DNA from: CAWFLT01 sp963816795
Lineage (GTDB): Bacteria; Acidobacteriota; Vicinamibacteria; Vicinamibacterales; SCN-69-37
Assembly: GCA_963816795.1 (NCBI GenBank)
Contig: CAWFLT010000017.1
Coordinates: 186,001 to 250,000, forward strand
Length of the DNA stretch: 64,000 bases
Direction of reading: 5' to 3'
Below the pieces are notes generated by a model. That model made no database searches. It saw only the letters and a list, made by a program, of their open reading frames with translations, and had not been told where the DNA came from. Shown piece by piece: positions 25,662 to 34,375 of the stretch. The position numbers were made by a program, and so were the translations under genes. Each line of letters starts with the position of its first letter. Within the stretch, counting starts at the first letter, position 1.

Positions 25662-27383
25662 ATGGAAAAACGCGTTTTCTTTGCGATCTTTCTCTCGTTC
25701 GTGGTCCTCGCGCTGTACCAGTCGTACTTCGCGCCAAAACCAGTGCCGCGATCGGAGACCGGGCCAGCGCCGGTGGCGACGGGCGTGCCAGGCACGACGA
25801 CGGCGCCGGTGGTCACGGGGCCGGCCGGCGCCCCCGCCGTGGCTGCGCCGGTCGAAGCGCCCGCGCCGATCGATCCGACATCGCGCGACGTCGTGGTCGA
25901 GACCGACAACCTGCGCGCCATCTTCACGACCGCAGGCGCCGCGCTCAAAAGCTGGCGGCTGAAAGAATATCTCGACGATGCAGGACAGCCGCTCGAGCTC
26001 GTGCCGGCTGAGGTGCCGGGCCCCCGTCCGTTCACATTGGCGACCGAGGACCCGAAGCTCTCTGAGACGCTCGCTTCCGCGGTGTACCAGCCGAGCGCAG
26101 AAGGGTTGACGATCGGCAAAGGCACCGGAACGCTCACCTTTCAGTTCCGCGATGCCACCGGCCTCCGCGTCGAGAAACGCTTTTACTTCCAGCCCGACGG
26201 CAAACGATATCTCGTCAACGTCGAAGCCACCGTCGACGTGAACGGCGCTGCCAAGCCGGTGACGATTCACGGCGGGCCCGGGATCGGTCTCGGCTACAGC
26301 CTCAACGGTGCGCACCCGCCGCGCACCGTACAGATGCGGGGCGGCAAGGTGGAGCGACTGACGGCCGCTGATATTCAGCCCCAGCCCCGCTATGAAGGCG
26401 AGTTCCGCTTTGCCGGCGTCGAGGACCAGTTCTTCGTGACAGCCGCAGTGCCGTCCGGCGAGCAGGCGCGCGTCGATTACCGGGCGATCGATCTCCCGGT
26501 GGCCGGCAACACGGCGGGTCTGACGCGCTCGTTCATTGCCTATGCGGTGACGACGGACCGCGGCGCCACGCCGTCGAGAGCGGTCACGATTCCGTTTTTC
26601 ATCGGCCCGAAGGACATCGACGTGCTCAGTGCCGTCGATTCACGGCTCGACAATGCCATCGACTTCGGCATGTTCCATTGGCTCGTCCGGCCGCTGCTTC
26701 GCGCACTGAAGTGGATCAACCGCTTCGTGCACAACTACGGCTGGTCGATCGTGGTCCTCACCGTCCTGATCAACCTGGCGATCTTCCCGCTTCGTCACCG
26801 CAGCATGGTCTCGATGCGCAAAATGCAGGCGCTGCAGCCGGAAGTCAAAGCCATCCAGGATCGCTACGCCAAGTACAAGCTCACCGATCCCGAGCGCCAG
26901 AAAATGAACACGGAGATGATGGCGCTCTACAAACAGAAGGGCGTCAATCCGGCGAGCGGCTGCCTGCCGATGCTGCTGACGATGCCGATCCTGTTCGCGT
27001 TCTACGCGATGTTGTCGGTCGCGATCGAGCTGCGCGGGGCGCCGTTCTTCGGCTGGATCCACGACCTCTCCGTGAAAGATCCGCTCTACATCACGCCCGT
27101 CGTCATGGGCGCGACGATGTTCTGGCAGCAGTGGCTGACGCCGTCAACGGCCGATCCGATGCAGAAGCGGATCTTCATGCTGATGCCGATCATTTTCACG
27201 TTCACCTTCCTCGCCTTCCCCGCGGGTCTGGTGATCTACTGGCTGGTCAGCAACCTGATGGCGATCGGCCAGCAGCTCCTGACCAATCGCCTGCTCGGGC
27301 CACCGCCACAGGTGCGGCCGGCCGTGACCAAGGTCGTGGGCTCGGGCACGACCGTCAAGCCGACACGAAAGGGCAAGCCATGA
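25662..27383 (+). CDS. yidC: Membrane protein insertase YidC
   Basis: 573 residues. One N-terminal membrane helix (VFFAIFLSFVVLALYQSYF) is followed by a Pro/Ala linker and a large periplasmic beta-rich domain (about residues 60-335), the diderm form of YidC. The conserved five-helix insertase core follows (YGWSIVVLTVLINLAIFPL, PMLLTMPILFAFYAML, PIIFTFTFLAFPAGLVIYW). The Arg in LRHRSMVSMRKM lies in the hydrophilic groove. It inserts membrane proteins with or without SecYEG. The stop overlaps the jag start as ATGA. Confidence 0.97.
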   Translation: MEKRVFFAIFLSFVVLALYQSYFAPKPVPRSETGPAPVATGVPGTTTAPVVTGPAGAPAVAAPVEAPAPIDPTSRDVVVETDNLRAIFTTAGAALKSWRLKEYLDDAGQPLELVPAEVPGPRPFTLATEDPKLSETLASAVYQPSAEGLTIGKGTGTLTFQFRDATGLRVEKRFYFQPDGKRYLVNVEATVDVNGAAKPVTIHGGPGIGLGYSLNGAHPPRTVQMRGGKVERLTAADIQPQPRYEGEFRFAGVEDQFFVTAAVPSGEQARVDYRAIDLPVAGNTAGLTRSFIAYAVTTDRGATPSRAVTIPFFIGPKDIDVLSAVDSRLDNAIDFGMFHWLVRPLLRALKWINRFVHNYGWSIVVLTVLINLAIFPLRHRSMVSMRKMQALQPEVKAIQDRYAKYKLTDPERQKMNTEMMALYKQKGVNPASGCLPMLLTMPILFAFYAMLSVAIELRGAPFFGWIHDLSVKDPLYITPVVMGATMFWQQWLTPSTADPMQKRIFMLMPIIFTFTFLAFPAGLVIYWLVSNLMAIGQQLLTNRLLGPPPQVRPAVTKVVGSGTTVKPTRKGKP

Positions 27384-27832
27384 GCGATCTCGACGCCAAG
27401 GTCATCGACTTCGTCCGGCAGGTCACCGGCGCGATGGGCCTCACGCTCGATGTGACCGTCGAGGAGACGCCGGACAACCTCCGGCTGAATCTCGGCGGCG
27501 ACGGCGCCGATGCGCTGCTCCGCCGCAAGGGCGAGGCCCTCGATGCGCTGCAAGTGATCGTCAACACCGCCTTCCGGCGCGATGCCCGTGGCGATCGGCA
27601 CTACGTGGTCGATGCGCTCGGGTTCAGGAAGGGCAAGGACGCCGAGCTCCGTCAGATGGCGCAGTTCCTCATGGAGAAGGTGCGAAACACCGGCCAGCTG
27701 CAGGAGCTCGGGCCGCTCAATCCGTACGCGCGGCGCATCGTTCACCTCACGGTGGCGGAAGACGAGACGCTCACGTCCGAGAGCGTCGGCGACGCCTTCC
27801 TTAAATCGGTGGTGATCTCGCGGAAGGTCTGA
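27380..27832 (+). CDS. jag: Jag/KhpB-type RNA-binding protein (KH-R3H)
   Basis: 150 residues, ATG 27380, overlapping the yidC stop by four bases. The first half is a KH domain (LRLNLGGDGADALLRRKGEA, then LDALQVIVN). The second is an R3H domain (PLNPYARRIVHLTVAED) with the Arg-x3-His core. There is no separate N-terminal Jag domain. These proteins bind RNA and influence cell elongation or division in species where they have been studied. Last gene before an inverted word array that precedes mnmE. Confidence 0.9.
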   Translation: MSDLDAKVIDFVRQVTGAMGLTLDVTVEETPDNLRLNLGGDGADALLRRKGEALDALQVIVNTAFRRDARGDRHYVVDALGFRKGKDAELRQMAQFLMEKVRNTGQLQELGPLNPYARRIVHLTVAEDETLTSESVGDAFLKSVVISRKV

Positions 27833-27840
27833 TAGTTCGG

Positions 27841-27982
27841 GTGCTGGGTGCTCGGTGCTAGGTGCGGGGTGCAAGGAACGCGCTATCGATGGCCTTCTTT
27901 CAGGAATGAGGGCAATCGGCAGTCCGTTCCACGCACGTAGCACCCAGCACGTAGCACTCAGCACCCAGCACCGTAGCACCCG
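27841..27982. repeat. Palindromic word array (GGTGCTGGGTGC words)
   Basis: 27841-27876 repeats variants of GGTGCT/GGTGCGG, and 27934-27982 repeats their reverse complement (AGCACCCAGCACGTAGCAC). The middle has no gene. The array fills the jag-mnmE gap and ends two bases before the mnmE ATG. Confidence 0.75.
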
Positions 27983-27984
27983 CA

Positions 27985-29358
27985 ATGTCTCGCTCCTTCA
28001 GCGTCTCCGACACGATCGTGGCGATTGCGACGCCACCGGGGCGCGGCGGCATCGGTGTCGTCAGATTGTCGGGGCCCGAGGCCGTGACGATCGCCGCAGC
28101 GCTCGTCGATCGCGACGAACCACTGGTCGCAAGACACGCGACGTTTACGCGTGTCGTCGACCGCGGTTCAGTGCAAGGACCGCTGGTGGACCAGGTCGTG
28201 GTCACCTGGTTTGCGCAACCCCACTCGTACACGGGTGAAGACGTCGTCGAGATCAGCGGGCACGGCAGTCCCCTCCTGCTTCGTCGCATCGTCGAATTGG
28301 CAATGGCGGCGGGCGCGCGGCTCGCCGAGCCGGGCGAGTTCACCTTACGCGCCTATCTCTCCGGGCGGATCGACCTCGCGCAGGCGGAAGCGGTGGCCGA
28401 TCTTGTCGACGCCGTCACCCCGCTCCAGGCGCGGGCCGCCATGGACCAACTCGAGGGGACGCTGACCGAGACGATTACGCGCATCGACGCGCAGTTGTTC
28501 GATCTGGCGGCTCGTCTCGAGGCGTCGCTCGATTTTCCCGACGAGGGCTTTCATTTCGTCACGCGCGATCAGGCGGCGGTCGATCTGCGGCTGGTTGCCG
28601 ACGCCCTCGATCGACTGGCAGCAGACGGCCGGGCCGGGCGCGTCGTCCGCGAAGGCCGGATGGTCGTGATCGTCGGCCGGCCCAATGCCGGAAAGTCGAG
28701 CCTGTTCAATGCGCTGGTCGGCTCCGCACGGGCGATTGTCACCGAGGTGCCCGGCACGACTCGCGATCTGCTCACCGAGCGTGTCGAGATCGGCGGCGTG
28801 CCGATCACGCTCGTGGACACGGCCGGCCTCCGCGACGCCAGCGACGTCATCGAGGCCGAAGGCGTGGATCGGGCGCGGCGCGCCCAGGAGGTCGCCGCGC
28901 TCTCGGTCGTCGTTGTCGACGGCTCGACGCCGATGTCTGAAGACGACCGGCGACTGATCGGCGACCAGACTGCCGCGCGCATCGTCGTGTTCAGCAAGTC
29001 CGATCTGCCGCGTTCGTGGGATCCGGCGCGCGCGCTGGACAACGTCTCGTTCGTGCCGGTGTCTGCGTTCACCGGCGAAGGCCTGGACGCGCTGCGTGCC
29101 GCGATCGTCGCGGCTCTCATCGAGCGCGAGGAGCTCCGCGACACACCGGCGATCTCGAATGTGCGCCACCTGGCGCTGGTCGAGACCGCGCGGGCCGCAG
29201 TCGGCGCCGCGATCGCCGCGCTGAGTGCTGGAGTGACCGAAGAGCTGGTGCTGACGGATCTCGCCGCGGCGCGTCACGCGCTTGAAGAAATCACCGGCGC
29301 TCGCACGGCCGACGATCTGCTCGAGCACATTTTTCGCAAATTTTGTGTGGGGAAGTGA
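27985..29358 (+). CDS. mnmE: tRNA modification GTPase MnmE
   Basis: 457 residues. With MnmG it installs the carboxymethylaminomethyl group on wobble U34. The N-terminal tetrahydrofolate-binding domain begins DTIVAIATPPGRGGIGVVRL. The inserted G domain has G1 GRPNAGKSSLFNALVG, G2/G3 EVPGTTRD and DTAGL, and a G4-like FSKSDL. The C-terminus IFRKFCVGK carries the catalytic CxGK. It lies next to mnmG, its partner. Confidence 0.97.
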   Translation: MSRSFSVSDTIVAIATPPGRGGIGVVRLSGPEAVTIAAALVDRDEPLVARHATFTRVVDRGSVQGPLVDQVVVTWFAQPHSYTGEDVVEISGHGSPLLLRRIVELAMAAGARLAEPGEFTLRAYLSGRIDLAQAEAVADLVDAVTPLQARAAMDQLEGTLTETITRIDAQLFDLAARLEASLDFPDEGFHFVTRDQAAVDLRLVADALDRLAADGRAGRVVREGRMVVIVGRPNAGKSSLFNALVGSARAIVTEVPGTTRDLLTERVEIGGVPITLVDTAGLRDASDVIEAEGVDRARRAQEVAALSVVVVDGSTPMSEDDRRLIGDQTAARIVVFSKSDLPRSWDPARALDNVSFVPVSAFTGEGLDALRAAIVAALIEREELRDTPAISNVRHLALVETARAAVGAAIAALSAGVTEELVLTDLAAARHALEEITGARTADDLLEHIFRKFCVGK

Positions 29359-29364
29359 TTCTTG

Positions 29365-29484
29365 TGGTTCCGGGGTTCCGGAGGTTCCGGGGTGCCGGGG
29401 TTCTACTCGGGGGTTCGTCGGGGCGGCGCCGAGAACCAGCAGCCGAACCCACGGAACCTCCGGAACCTTCGGAACCCCGGAACC
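29365..29484. repeat. Palindromic word array (GGTTCCGG words)
   Basis: 29365-29403 repeats GGTTCCGGGG/GGTTCCGGA, and 29452-29484 repeats GGAACCTCCGGAACC in reverse complement. The centre (29404-29451) has no recognisable feature. It fills the mnmE-mnmG gap. Confidence 0.75.
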
Positions 29485-29510
29485 ATGTGAACTGTCCGTT
29501 AATATCAGTT

Positions 29511-31328
29511 GTGCCCGACTTTGACGTCATCGTGATCGGCGCCGGCCATGCGGGTGTCGAGGCCGCGTGGGCGGCGGCTCGTGTGGGATGCCGGGTTGGG
29601 CTGTGCACGCTCTCGGCCGAGACGGTGGCGCTCATGCCCTGCAATCCGGCGATCGGCGGCACGGCGAAGGGGCATCTCGTTCGCGAGATCGATGCGCTCG
29701 GCGGCCTGATGGGCCGCGCGATCGATGCGACCGGCATTCAGTTCAAGCTGCTCAATCGCAGCCGCGGTCCGGCGGTGTGGTCGCCGCGCGCGCAAGCGGA
29801 CAAGCGAGAGTACGGCCGGTGGGTACGCGACGCGCTCTCCGCGTTGCCCAACCTCACCTGGCTCTTCAGGCGCGCCGGTCGAGTGGTCGTCGAGCACGGC
29901 GTCGTCCGCGGGCTCGAGTTCGAGGACGGGGACGTCGTCACGTGCACGACGCTGGTCATCACGACCGGCACGTTTTTGAATGGGCTGGTACACGTCGGTG
30001 ATGAGCAGCGGCCAGCCGGCCGCGCGGGTGAGCCACCGACGCACGCGCTCGCCGAATCGCTGCGCGGCTGCGGCTTCGAGATGGGCCGGCTCAAGACCGG
30101 CACGCCGCCGAGGCTCGATCGGCGCACGATCGACTTCTCACGGTTCCGGGCCGAGTATGGCGACGATCCGATCGTGCCGTTCTCCTTCCTCTCGGGCCGG
30201 CTGGTGCGCCCCCAGATCGCCTGTCACCTGCTGTACACGACCGATCGGGTTCACGAGATCGTCCGCGAGAGCATCGGACGGTCGCCGCTGTTCAACGGGC
30301 AAATCACCGGCGTCGGCCCGCGATACTGCCCCTCGCTCGAAGACAAGGTGATGCGCTTCCCCGCCCGGGAGCGCCATCAGATCTTCCTCGAGCCGGAGGG
30401 CGTGGACGTCGACGAGATCTATGTGAACGGGCTGTCGATGAGCCTGCCCAGGGACGTGCAGAACGCGATTGTTCGATCCTTGCCGGGGCTCGAAGATGCG
30501 GCGGTCCTTCGGCACGCCTATGCGGTGGAATACGATTTCATCCAACCGACGGAGCTCGATCGCTCGCTCGAGACCAAGCGGGTCCGCGGCCTGTTTTTCG
30601 CCGGGCAGATCAATGGCACGTCGGGCTACGAAGAGGCCGCGGCGCAGGGACTGATCGCGGGCGTCAACGCCGCGTGCCGCGCCGGATCGCGGCGTCCGGT
30701 CATCCTCGATCGCGACCAGGCGTACATCGGCATCCTCGTCGACGATCTGGTGACGCGCGGCTGTCTCGAGCCGTACCGCATGTTCACGTCACGAGCGGAG
30801 CACCGCCTGGTCCTGCGCATCGACAACGCCGATTTGCGGCTGACGCCCATCGGGCGCACGGCTGGCTTGGTGGACGACGAACGCTGGGCGTGGTTCGAGG
30901 CGCGCCGCGACCGGCTCGATCGCACACGCGCGCGCGCCGAGACCGCGCGGGTCACGATCGACGGCGCACGCGTCACCGTTGCACAAGCGCTGGCGCGGCC
31001 AGAGACGACGATCGACGACCTGCGCGGGCAGGGCTTCGCGATCGAGACCACGGCGACCGACGCGTCGTACGACGAGGCGACGTTCCACGCCGAGGGCCGG
31101 TATCGCGGATATCTGAAGCGGCACGACGAGCAACTCGCACGCACGCGCGGCCGCGAGGCGGTGCCGATCCCGGCGGCGTTCACCTATGCCGGCATCCCCG
31201 GGTTATCGCGAGAAGTCGTCGAGCGCCTCACGGCCGTGCGTCCTGGGACGATTGGACAAGCGTCCCGCGTGCCTGGCGTGACGCCGGCCGCGGTGGCGAT
31301 CGTGTCTGCCCATCTCGGTCGCCGCTGA
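29511..31328 (+). CDS. mnmG: tRNA uridine-5-carboxymethylaminomethyl modification enzyme MnmG
   Basis: 605 residues from GTG 29511 (DFDVIVIGAGHAGVEAA). An upstream in-frame ATG would translate the word array and is rejected. FAD-binding GxGxxG is GAGHAGVEAAWAAAR. Family motifs: MPCNPAIGGTAKGHLVREID, GTFLNG, RLKTGTPPRL, and GLFFAGQINGTSGYEEAAAQG. The C-terminal helical domain that meets MnmE is present to the end (IPGLSREVVERLT). Partner of the adjacent mnmE. Confidence 0.97.
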   Translation: MPDFDVIVIGAGHAGVEAAWAAARVGCRVGLCTLSAETVALMPCNPAIGGTAKGHLVREIDALGGLMGRAIDATGIQFKLLNRSRGPAVWSPRAQADKREYGRWVRDALSALPNLTWLFRRAGRVVVEHGVVRGLEFEDGDVVTCTTLVITTGTFLNGLVHVGDEQRPAGRAGEPPTHALAESLRGCGFEMGRLKTGTPPRLDRRTIDFSRFRAEYGDDPIVPFSFLSGRLVRPQIACHLLYTTDRVHEIVRESIGRSPLFNGQITGVGPRYCPSLEDKVMRFPARERHQIFLEPEGVDVDEIYVNGLSMSLPRDVQNAIVRSLPGLEDAAVLRHAYAVEYDFIQPTELDRSLETKRVRGLFFAGQINGTSGYEEAAAQGLIAGVNAACRAGSRRPVILDRDQAYIGILVDDLVTRGCLEPYRMFTSRAEHRLVLRIDNADLRLTPIGRTAGLVDDERWAWFEARRDRLDRTRARAETARVTIDGARVTVAQALARPETTIDDLRGQGFAIETTATDASYDEATFHAEGRYRGYLKRHDEQLARTRGREAVPIPAAFTYAGIPGLSREVVERLTAVRPGTIGQASRVPGVTPAAVAIVSAHLGRR

Positions 31329-31435
31329 ACCCACCCACGGAATCGCGCCGGCATTTCGCGGCCGTAAGCCTGGATTCTTCGACTCCTTTGTGATTGGCGG
31401 ATGGATCGCAGTATGCAGCAGGCCACAATGGTGAG

Positions 31436-32101
31436 GTGGCGCTGGACGCGGTGCGGGACCAGATTCGGCAACGGGCGGCGAGGGTGGATCTCTCGTTGCG
31501 CGACGCAGAGGTTGCGCAGTTGGCCGAGTATGTTGGTCTTTTGACCAAATGGAATGCTCGCTTGAACCTGACGGCGCTTGCGTTGGCTCCGATGGCAGAC
31601 ACCACTGTCGACCGGCTCATCATTGAGCCAGTGGCTGCCGCACGGGACGTGAGGGCGGCGGATCGGCGAATGCTGGACGTGGGATCTGGCGGAGGATCGC
31701 CCGCACTGCCACTCAAGATTGCTTCCCCCTGGCTGCGACTCACACTCGTGGAAGTGAAGACCCGCAAGTCTGCGTTCCTGCGGGAAGCCATTCGGCACCT
31801 GGCTCTTGCCGATACGGACGTGGAAACCGAGCGCGTCGAGACACTCTCAACTCGCGGCGAGCTCAGGGAGTCGGTCGACGTTGTGTCGATCCGGGCGGTC
31901 AAGCTCGACGCCGAACTCTGGAGATCGCTGATGATCGTTCTCAAGCCAGGAGGACGCCTGCTCTGGTTCGGCGCGTCGTCCGCTGCCGAACTCGACGAGC
32001 GTCTTCCCGTCGGCCTCGCAGTCGTCGCGAGGCGGACGTTACTCCCGGAGGCACCGGATGACCTTGCCGTTCTCGAGAAGTCACACGAACATGTCTCCTG
32101 A
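31436..32101 (+). CDS. rsmG: 16S rRNA (guanine-527-N7)-methyltransferase
   Basis: 221 residues from GTG 31436; a TTG 42 bases upstream would extend it with an unconserved leader. SAM-dependent methylation of G527 in 16S rRNA. Signatures: YVGLLTKWNARLNLTA near residue 35, the SAM loop MLDVGSGGGSPALPLKI, and VDVVSIRAVK. In the SAM loop the residue after GGGS is Pro-Ala instead of the commoner GxPG arrangement, a small variation. The last 11 bases overlap the next gene. Confidence 0.93.
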   Translation: MALDAVRDQIRQRAARVDLSLRDAEVAQLAEYVGLLTKWNARLNLTALALAPMADTTVDRLIIEPVAAARDVRAADRRMLDVGSGGGSPALPLKIASPWLRLTLVEVKTRKSAFLREAIRHLALADTDVETERVETLSTRGELRESVDVVSIRAVKLDAELWRSLMIVLKPGGRLLWFGASSAAELDERLPVGLAVVARRTLLPEAPDDLAVLEKSHEHVS

Positions 32102-32300
32102 GCCCCTCGTCGTGCCGCTCAACTGCCTCTCATGTGGCGGAGCCATTGAGGTGGCATGCGAGGTGATTCCTGGGGCTGCGGTTGAAACGGTTCGATTCGA
32201 GTGTCCGTATTGCTCGGCCCCCAGGGACTTCGAAGCGCCCGGTCGCGTGATTCATGTTGCTGCTCGCCAAGTTGGTGAGGGACCTTCTAAGAAGCACTAA
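32091..32300 (+). CDS. Small zinc-ribbon protein
   Basis: 69 residues from ATG 32091, inside the rsmG tail. Two CxxC pairs, LNCLSCGGA and FECPYCSAPR, about 28 residues apart, suggest a single zinc ribbon. The C-terminus is basic (PSKKH). No family can be named. The overlap with rsmG suggests translational coupling, and a word array carrying two parS sites follows. It may be a genuine small gene, as both Cys pairs are in sensible spacing. Confidence 0.62.
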   Translation: MSPEPLVVPLNCLSCGGAIEVACEVIPGAAVETVRFECPYCSAPRDFEAPGRVIHVAARQVGEGPSKKH

Positions 32301-32356
32301 GCGACGACAAGAACCGGTTCTCGGTTCTCCGTTCTCGGTTCTGTTCGGGTTCAACT

Positions 32357-32372
32357 TGTTCCACGTGGAACG
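32357..32372. promoter_or_regulatory. parS centromere site 1
   Basis: TGTTCCACGTGGAACG matches the ParB-binding consensus TGTTNCACGTGNAACA at 15 of 16 positions; the inner 14 bases are a perfect palindrome. It lies about 260 bases upstream of parA and about 7.7 kb from dnaA, the usual origin-proximal place. Confidence 0.92.
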
Positions 32373-32432
32373 GTTCAGACGGCCTCGCCGAGACCCGTTC
32401 GCGGTCGGCCGTTTGATTCCCTCCAGCCTTCA

Positions 32433-32448
32433 TGTTCCACGTGGAACA
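32433..32448. promoter_or_regulatory. parS centromere site 2
   Basis: TGTTCCACGTGGAACA is a perfect 16-bp palindrome and a full match to the parS consensus. It is centred 76 bp from site 1. ParB encoded at 33433 should load here and spread. Confidence 0.95.
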
Positions 32449-32621
32449 CTCGACCGCGACTGAACCGGTGCCTGGAACAAGGGAATCGAGAACGGACAGA
32501 ACCCGAGAACAGAACAAAGAACAGAACAGAACCGAGAACTGTAGAACCGAGAACTGACAAGTCGCAGTATCTGATTTACAATGCGAAGACGGCGATTGGC
32601 CACGGATTACTAATTGGTCTA

Positions 32622-33413
32622 ATGACAGAAATAAGTAAGATAATCGCTATCTCAAACCAGAAAGGCGGCGTCGCCAAAACCACCACGGCCATCAATCTGG
32701 CCGCCTCACTGGCGCTCGCCAACCAGTCCGTCCTCGTTGTCGATCTCGACCCTCAGGGCAATCTCACAAGCGGCCTCGGCCAGAAAGGCCAGGCCGCAGA
32801 GGCCGGCACCATCTACGACGCGCTGCTGAGCGACCGGCGGGACATCCGGCCCTTCATTATTCCGACCGGGATCGATCACTTGTCGCTCGTTCCCGCCAAT
32901 CGCGATCTGACGGGCGCGGAAATCGAGCTCATTGCGTTGACCGACCGCGAGCGCCGGCTGCGGCAGCTCCTCGAACCGATCCGTGATGACTTCGATTTGA
33001 TCTTCATCGACTCACCGCCGTCGTTGGGACTCCTGACGTTGAACGCCCTGGTCGCCGCCGACTCCGTGCTGGTGCCGCTCAACGGCGAGTACTTTGCCCT
33101 CGAAGGGATCGCCGAGCTCACCGCCACCATCGAGCGCGTCCGCATGGCGCTCAATCCCCAGCTCACGCTTGAAGGCGTGTTGCTGACCATCACCGACGAC
33201 CGCACCAACCTGGGGCAACAGGTCGGCGCGAACATCCGCGAGTTCTTTGGCTCGAAGGTCTACAAGACCACGATTCCCCGCAACATCCGGCTTGGCGAGG
33301 CGCCAAGCCACGGCGTGCCCGTCATTCTGTATGACGCACGATCGCGCGGCGCCGAAGCGTACGTCGCCTTCGCACACGAATTCATGGCGCGGCGGCGGTC
33401 CGTGCCGGCCTGA
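32622..33413 (+). CDS. parA: Chromosome partitioning ATPase ParA (Soj)
   Basis: 263 residues, ATG 32622. Deviant Walker A NQKGGVAKTTTAINLA near the N-terminus, Walker A' VVDLDPQGNLTSGLG, and Walker B LIFIDSPPSLG. The short N-terminus without an HTH is the chromosomal Soj type. It dimerises on ATP, binds DNA non-specifically and moves ParB-parS complexes. parB follows after 19 bases. Confidence 0.97.
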   Translation: MTEISKIIAISNQKGGVAKTTTAINLAASLALANQSVLVVDLDPQGNLTSGLGQKGQAAEAGTIYDALLSDRRDIRPFIIPTGIDHLSLVPANRDLTGAEIELIALTDRERRLRQLLEPIRDDFDLIFIDSPPSLGLLTLNALVAADSVLVPLNGEYFALEGIAELTATIERVRMALNPQLTLEGVLLTITDDRTNLGQQVGANIREFFGSKVYKTTIPRNIRLGEAPSHGVPVILYDARSRGAEAYVAFAHEFMARRRSVPA

Positions 33414-33432
33414 TTGAGCATCGGAGATCACT

Positions 33433-34329
33433 ATGGTCGAACGACGTCCGGCACTGGGTCGCGGCTTGAGCGCGCTGATTCCGTCGGCGCCACCGCCCGC
33501 ACGCGAGACCGTCGAACCTCGCTCGCAGCCCACCGAAATCGACCTCGACCGGCTGACCCCCAACCCGCGGCAGCCGCGCCAGCAGATCGATGAGGGGCGG
33601 CTCGAAGAGCTCGCGCAGTCGATCCGCAGCCACGGCGTCATTCAACCGCTCCTCGTGCGCCTGGTCGACGGCCGGCACGAGATCGTCGCTGGCGAGCGGC
33701 GCTGGCGCGCCGCACAGCGCGCAGGCCTTCTCAAGGTGCCGATTGTCGTTCGCGAGGTCGCCGACGCCGACCTGCTCGCGGTCGCACTGATCGAAAACAT
33801 CCAGCGCGAAGACCTGAATCCGATTGAGGAAGCGCAGGCGTATCGCCGCCTGGCCGACGACCTCCATCTCTCGCAGGAAGCGATTGCTGCCGCCGTCGGC
33901 AAAGACCGCGCGACCATCGCCAACTACCTGCGGCTGTTGCGCCTGCCCGCCGAGGTCAGGAACGACCTGGCGTCGGGCGCGCTGACGATGGGCCACGCCC
34001 GGGCTATCGCCGGCGTCCCTGATGATGCCGCGCAGCGCCAGCTCGCCCGCGACGTCATCGCCCGCGCCCTCTCCGTCCGCGAAACCGAGGCGCTCGCGCG
34101 CCGGGAAACCACACCACACGCCGCACCGCCTCCACGCAAGGTCGATCCCAATACGCGGGCGGCCGAGGACCAACTGAAACTCGCCCTGGGCACTCGCGTG
34201 CGCATCATCCGAAAAGGGGTCGGCGGCCGGATCGAGATCGACTTCAATAATGAGGATGAGCTGCAGCGGCTTTTCGAAGCGCTCACCAGCAATAGCTCCT
34301 CGCCAATCGCTAAATCTCCAAATCTCTAA
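33433..34329 (+). CDS. parB: Chromosome partitioning protein ParB (Spo0J)
   Basis: 298 residues. It starts with the ParA-stimulating tail RPALGRGLSALIP. The CTP-binding ParB/Srx fold has NPRQPRQ, GERRWRAAQRAG and ENIQREDLNPIEEA. The HTH that reads parS follows (LSQEAIAAAVGKDRATIANY), then the C-terminal dimerisation segment RIEIDFNNEDELQRLFEAL. The last residues, SPIAKSPNL, and the stop are encoded by the first copies of an AAATCTCC word repeat. Confidence 0.97.
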   Translation: MVERRPALGRGLSALIPSAPPPARETVEPRSQPTEIDLDRLTPNPRQPRQQIDEGRLEELAQSIRSHGVIQPLLVRLVDGRHEIVAGERRWRAAQRAGLLKVPIVVREVADADLLAVALIENIQREDLNPIEEAQAYRRLADDLHLSQEAIAAAVGKDRATIANYLRLLRLPAEVRNDLASGALTMGHARAIAGVPDDAAQRQLARDVIARALSVRETEALARRETTPHAAPPPRKVDPNTRAAEDQLKLALGTRVRIIRKGVGGRIEIDFNNEDELQRLFEALTSNSSSPIAKSPNL

Positions 34330-34372
34330 ATCCTGTAATCTCCAAATCCTCTAATCTCTGAATCCCAAAATT
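34312..34372. repeat. One-armed word repeat (AAATCTCC words)
   Basis: A run of near-copies of AAATCTCC/TAATCTCT/AAATCCTC fills the gap between parB and selD and also encodes the ParB C-terminus. It is AT-rich, in contrast to the other arrays, and has no complementary arm nearby. Confidence 0.6.
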
Positions 34373-34375
34373 CCC

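Larger units (their letters stand above)
32309..32556. repeat. Palindromic word array around parS (GAACCGAGAAC words)
   Basis: The gap 32301-32621 (321 bp) has no gene. 32309-32350 repeats GGTTCTCGGTTCTC words; 32483-32556 repeats GAGAAC/GAACAGAACC words in the opposite sense. The two parS palindromes lie between the arms. The promoter of parA must lie in 32557-32621, an AT-richer stretch, but is not clear. Confidence 0.7.
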
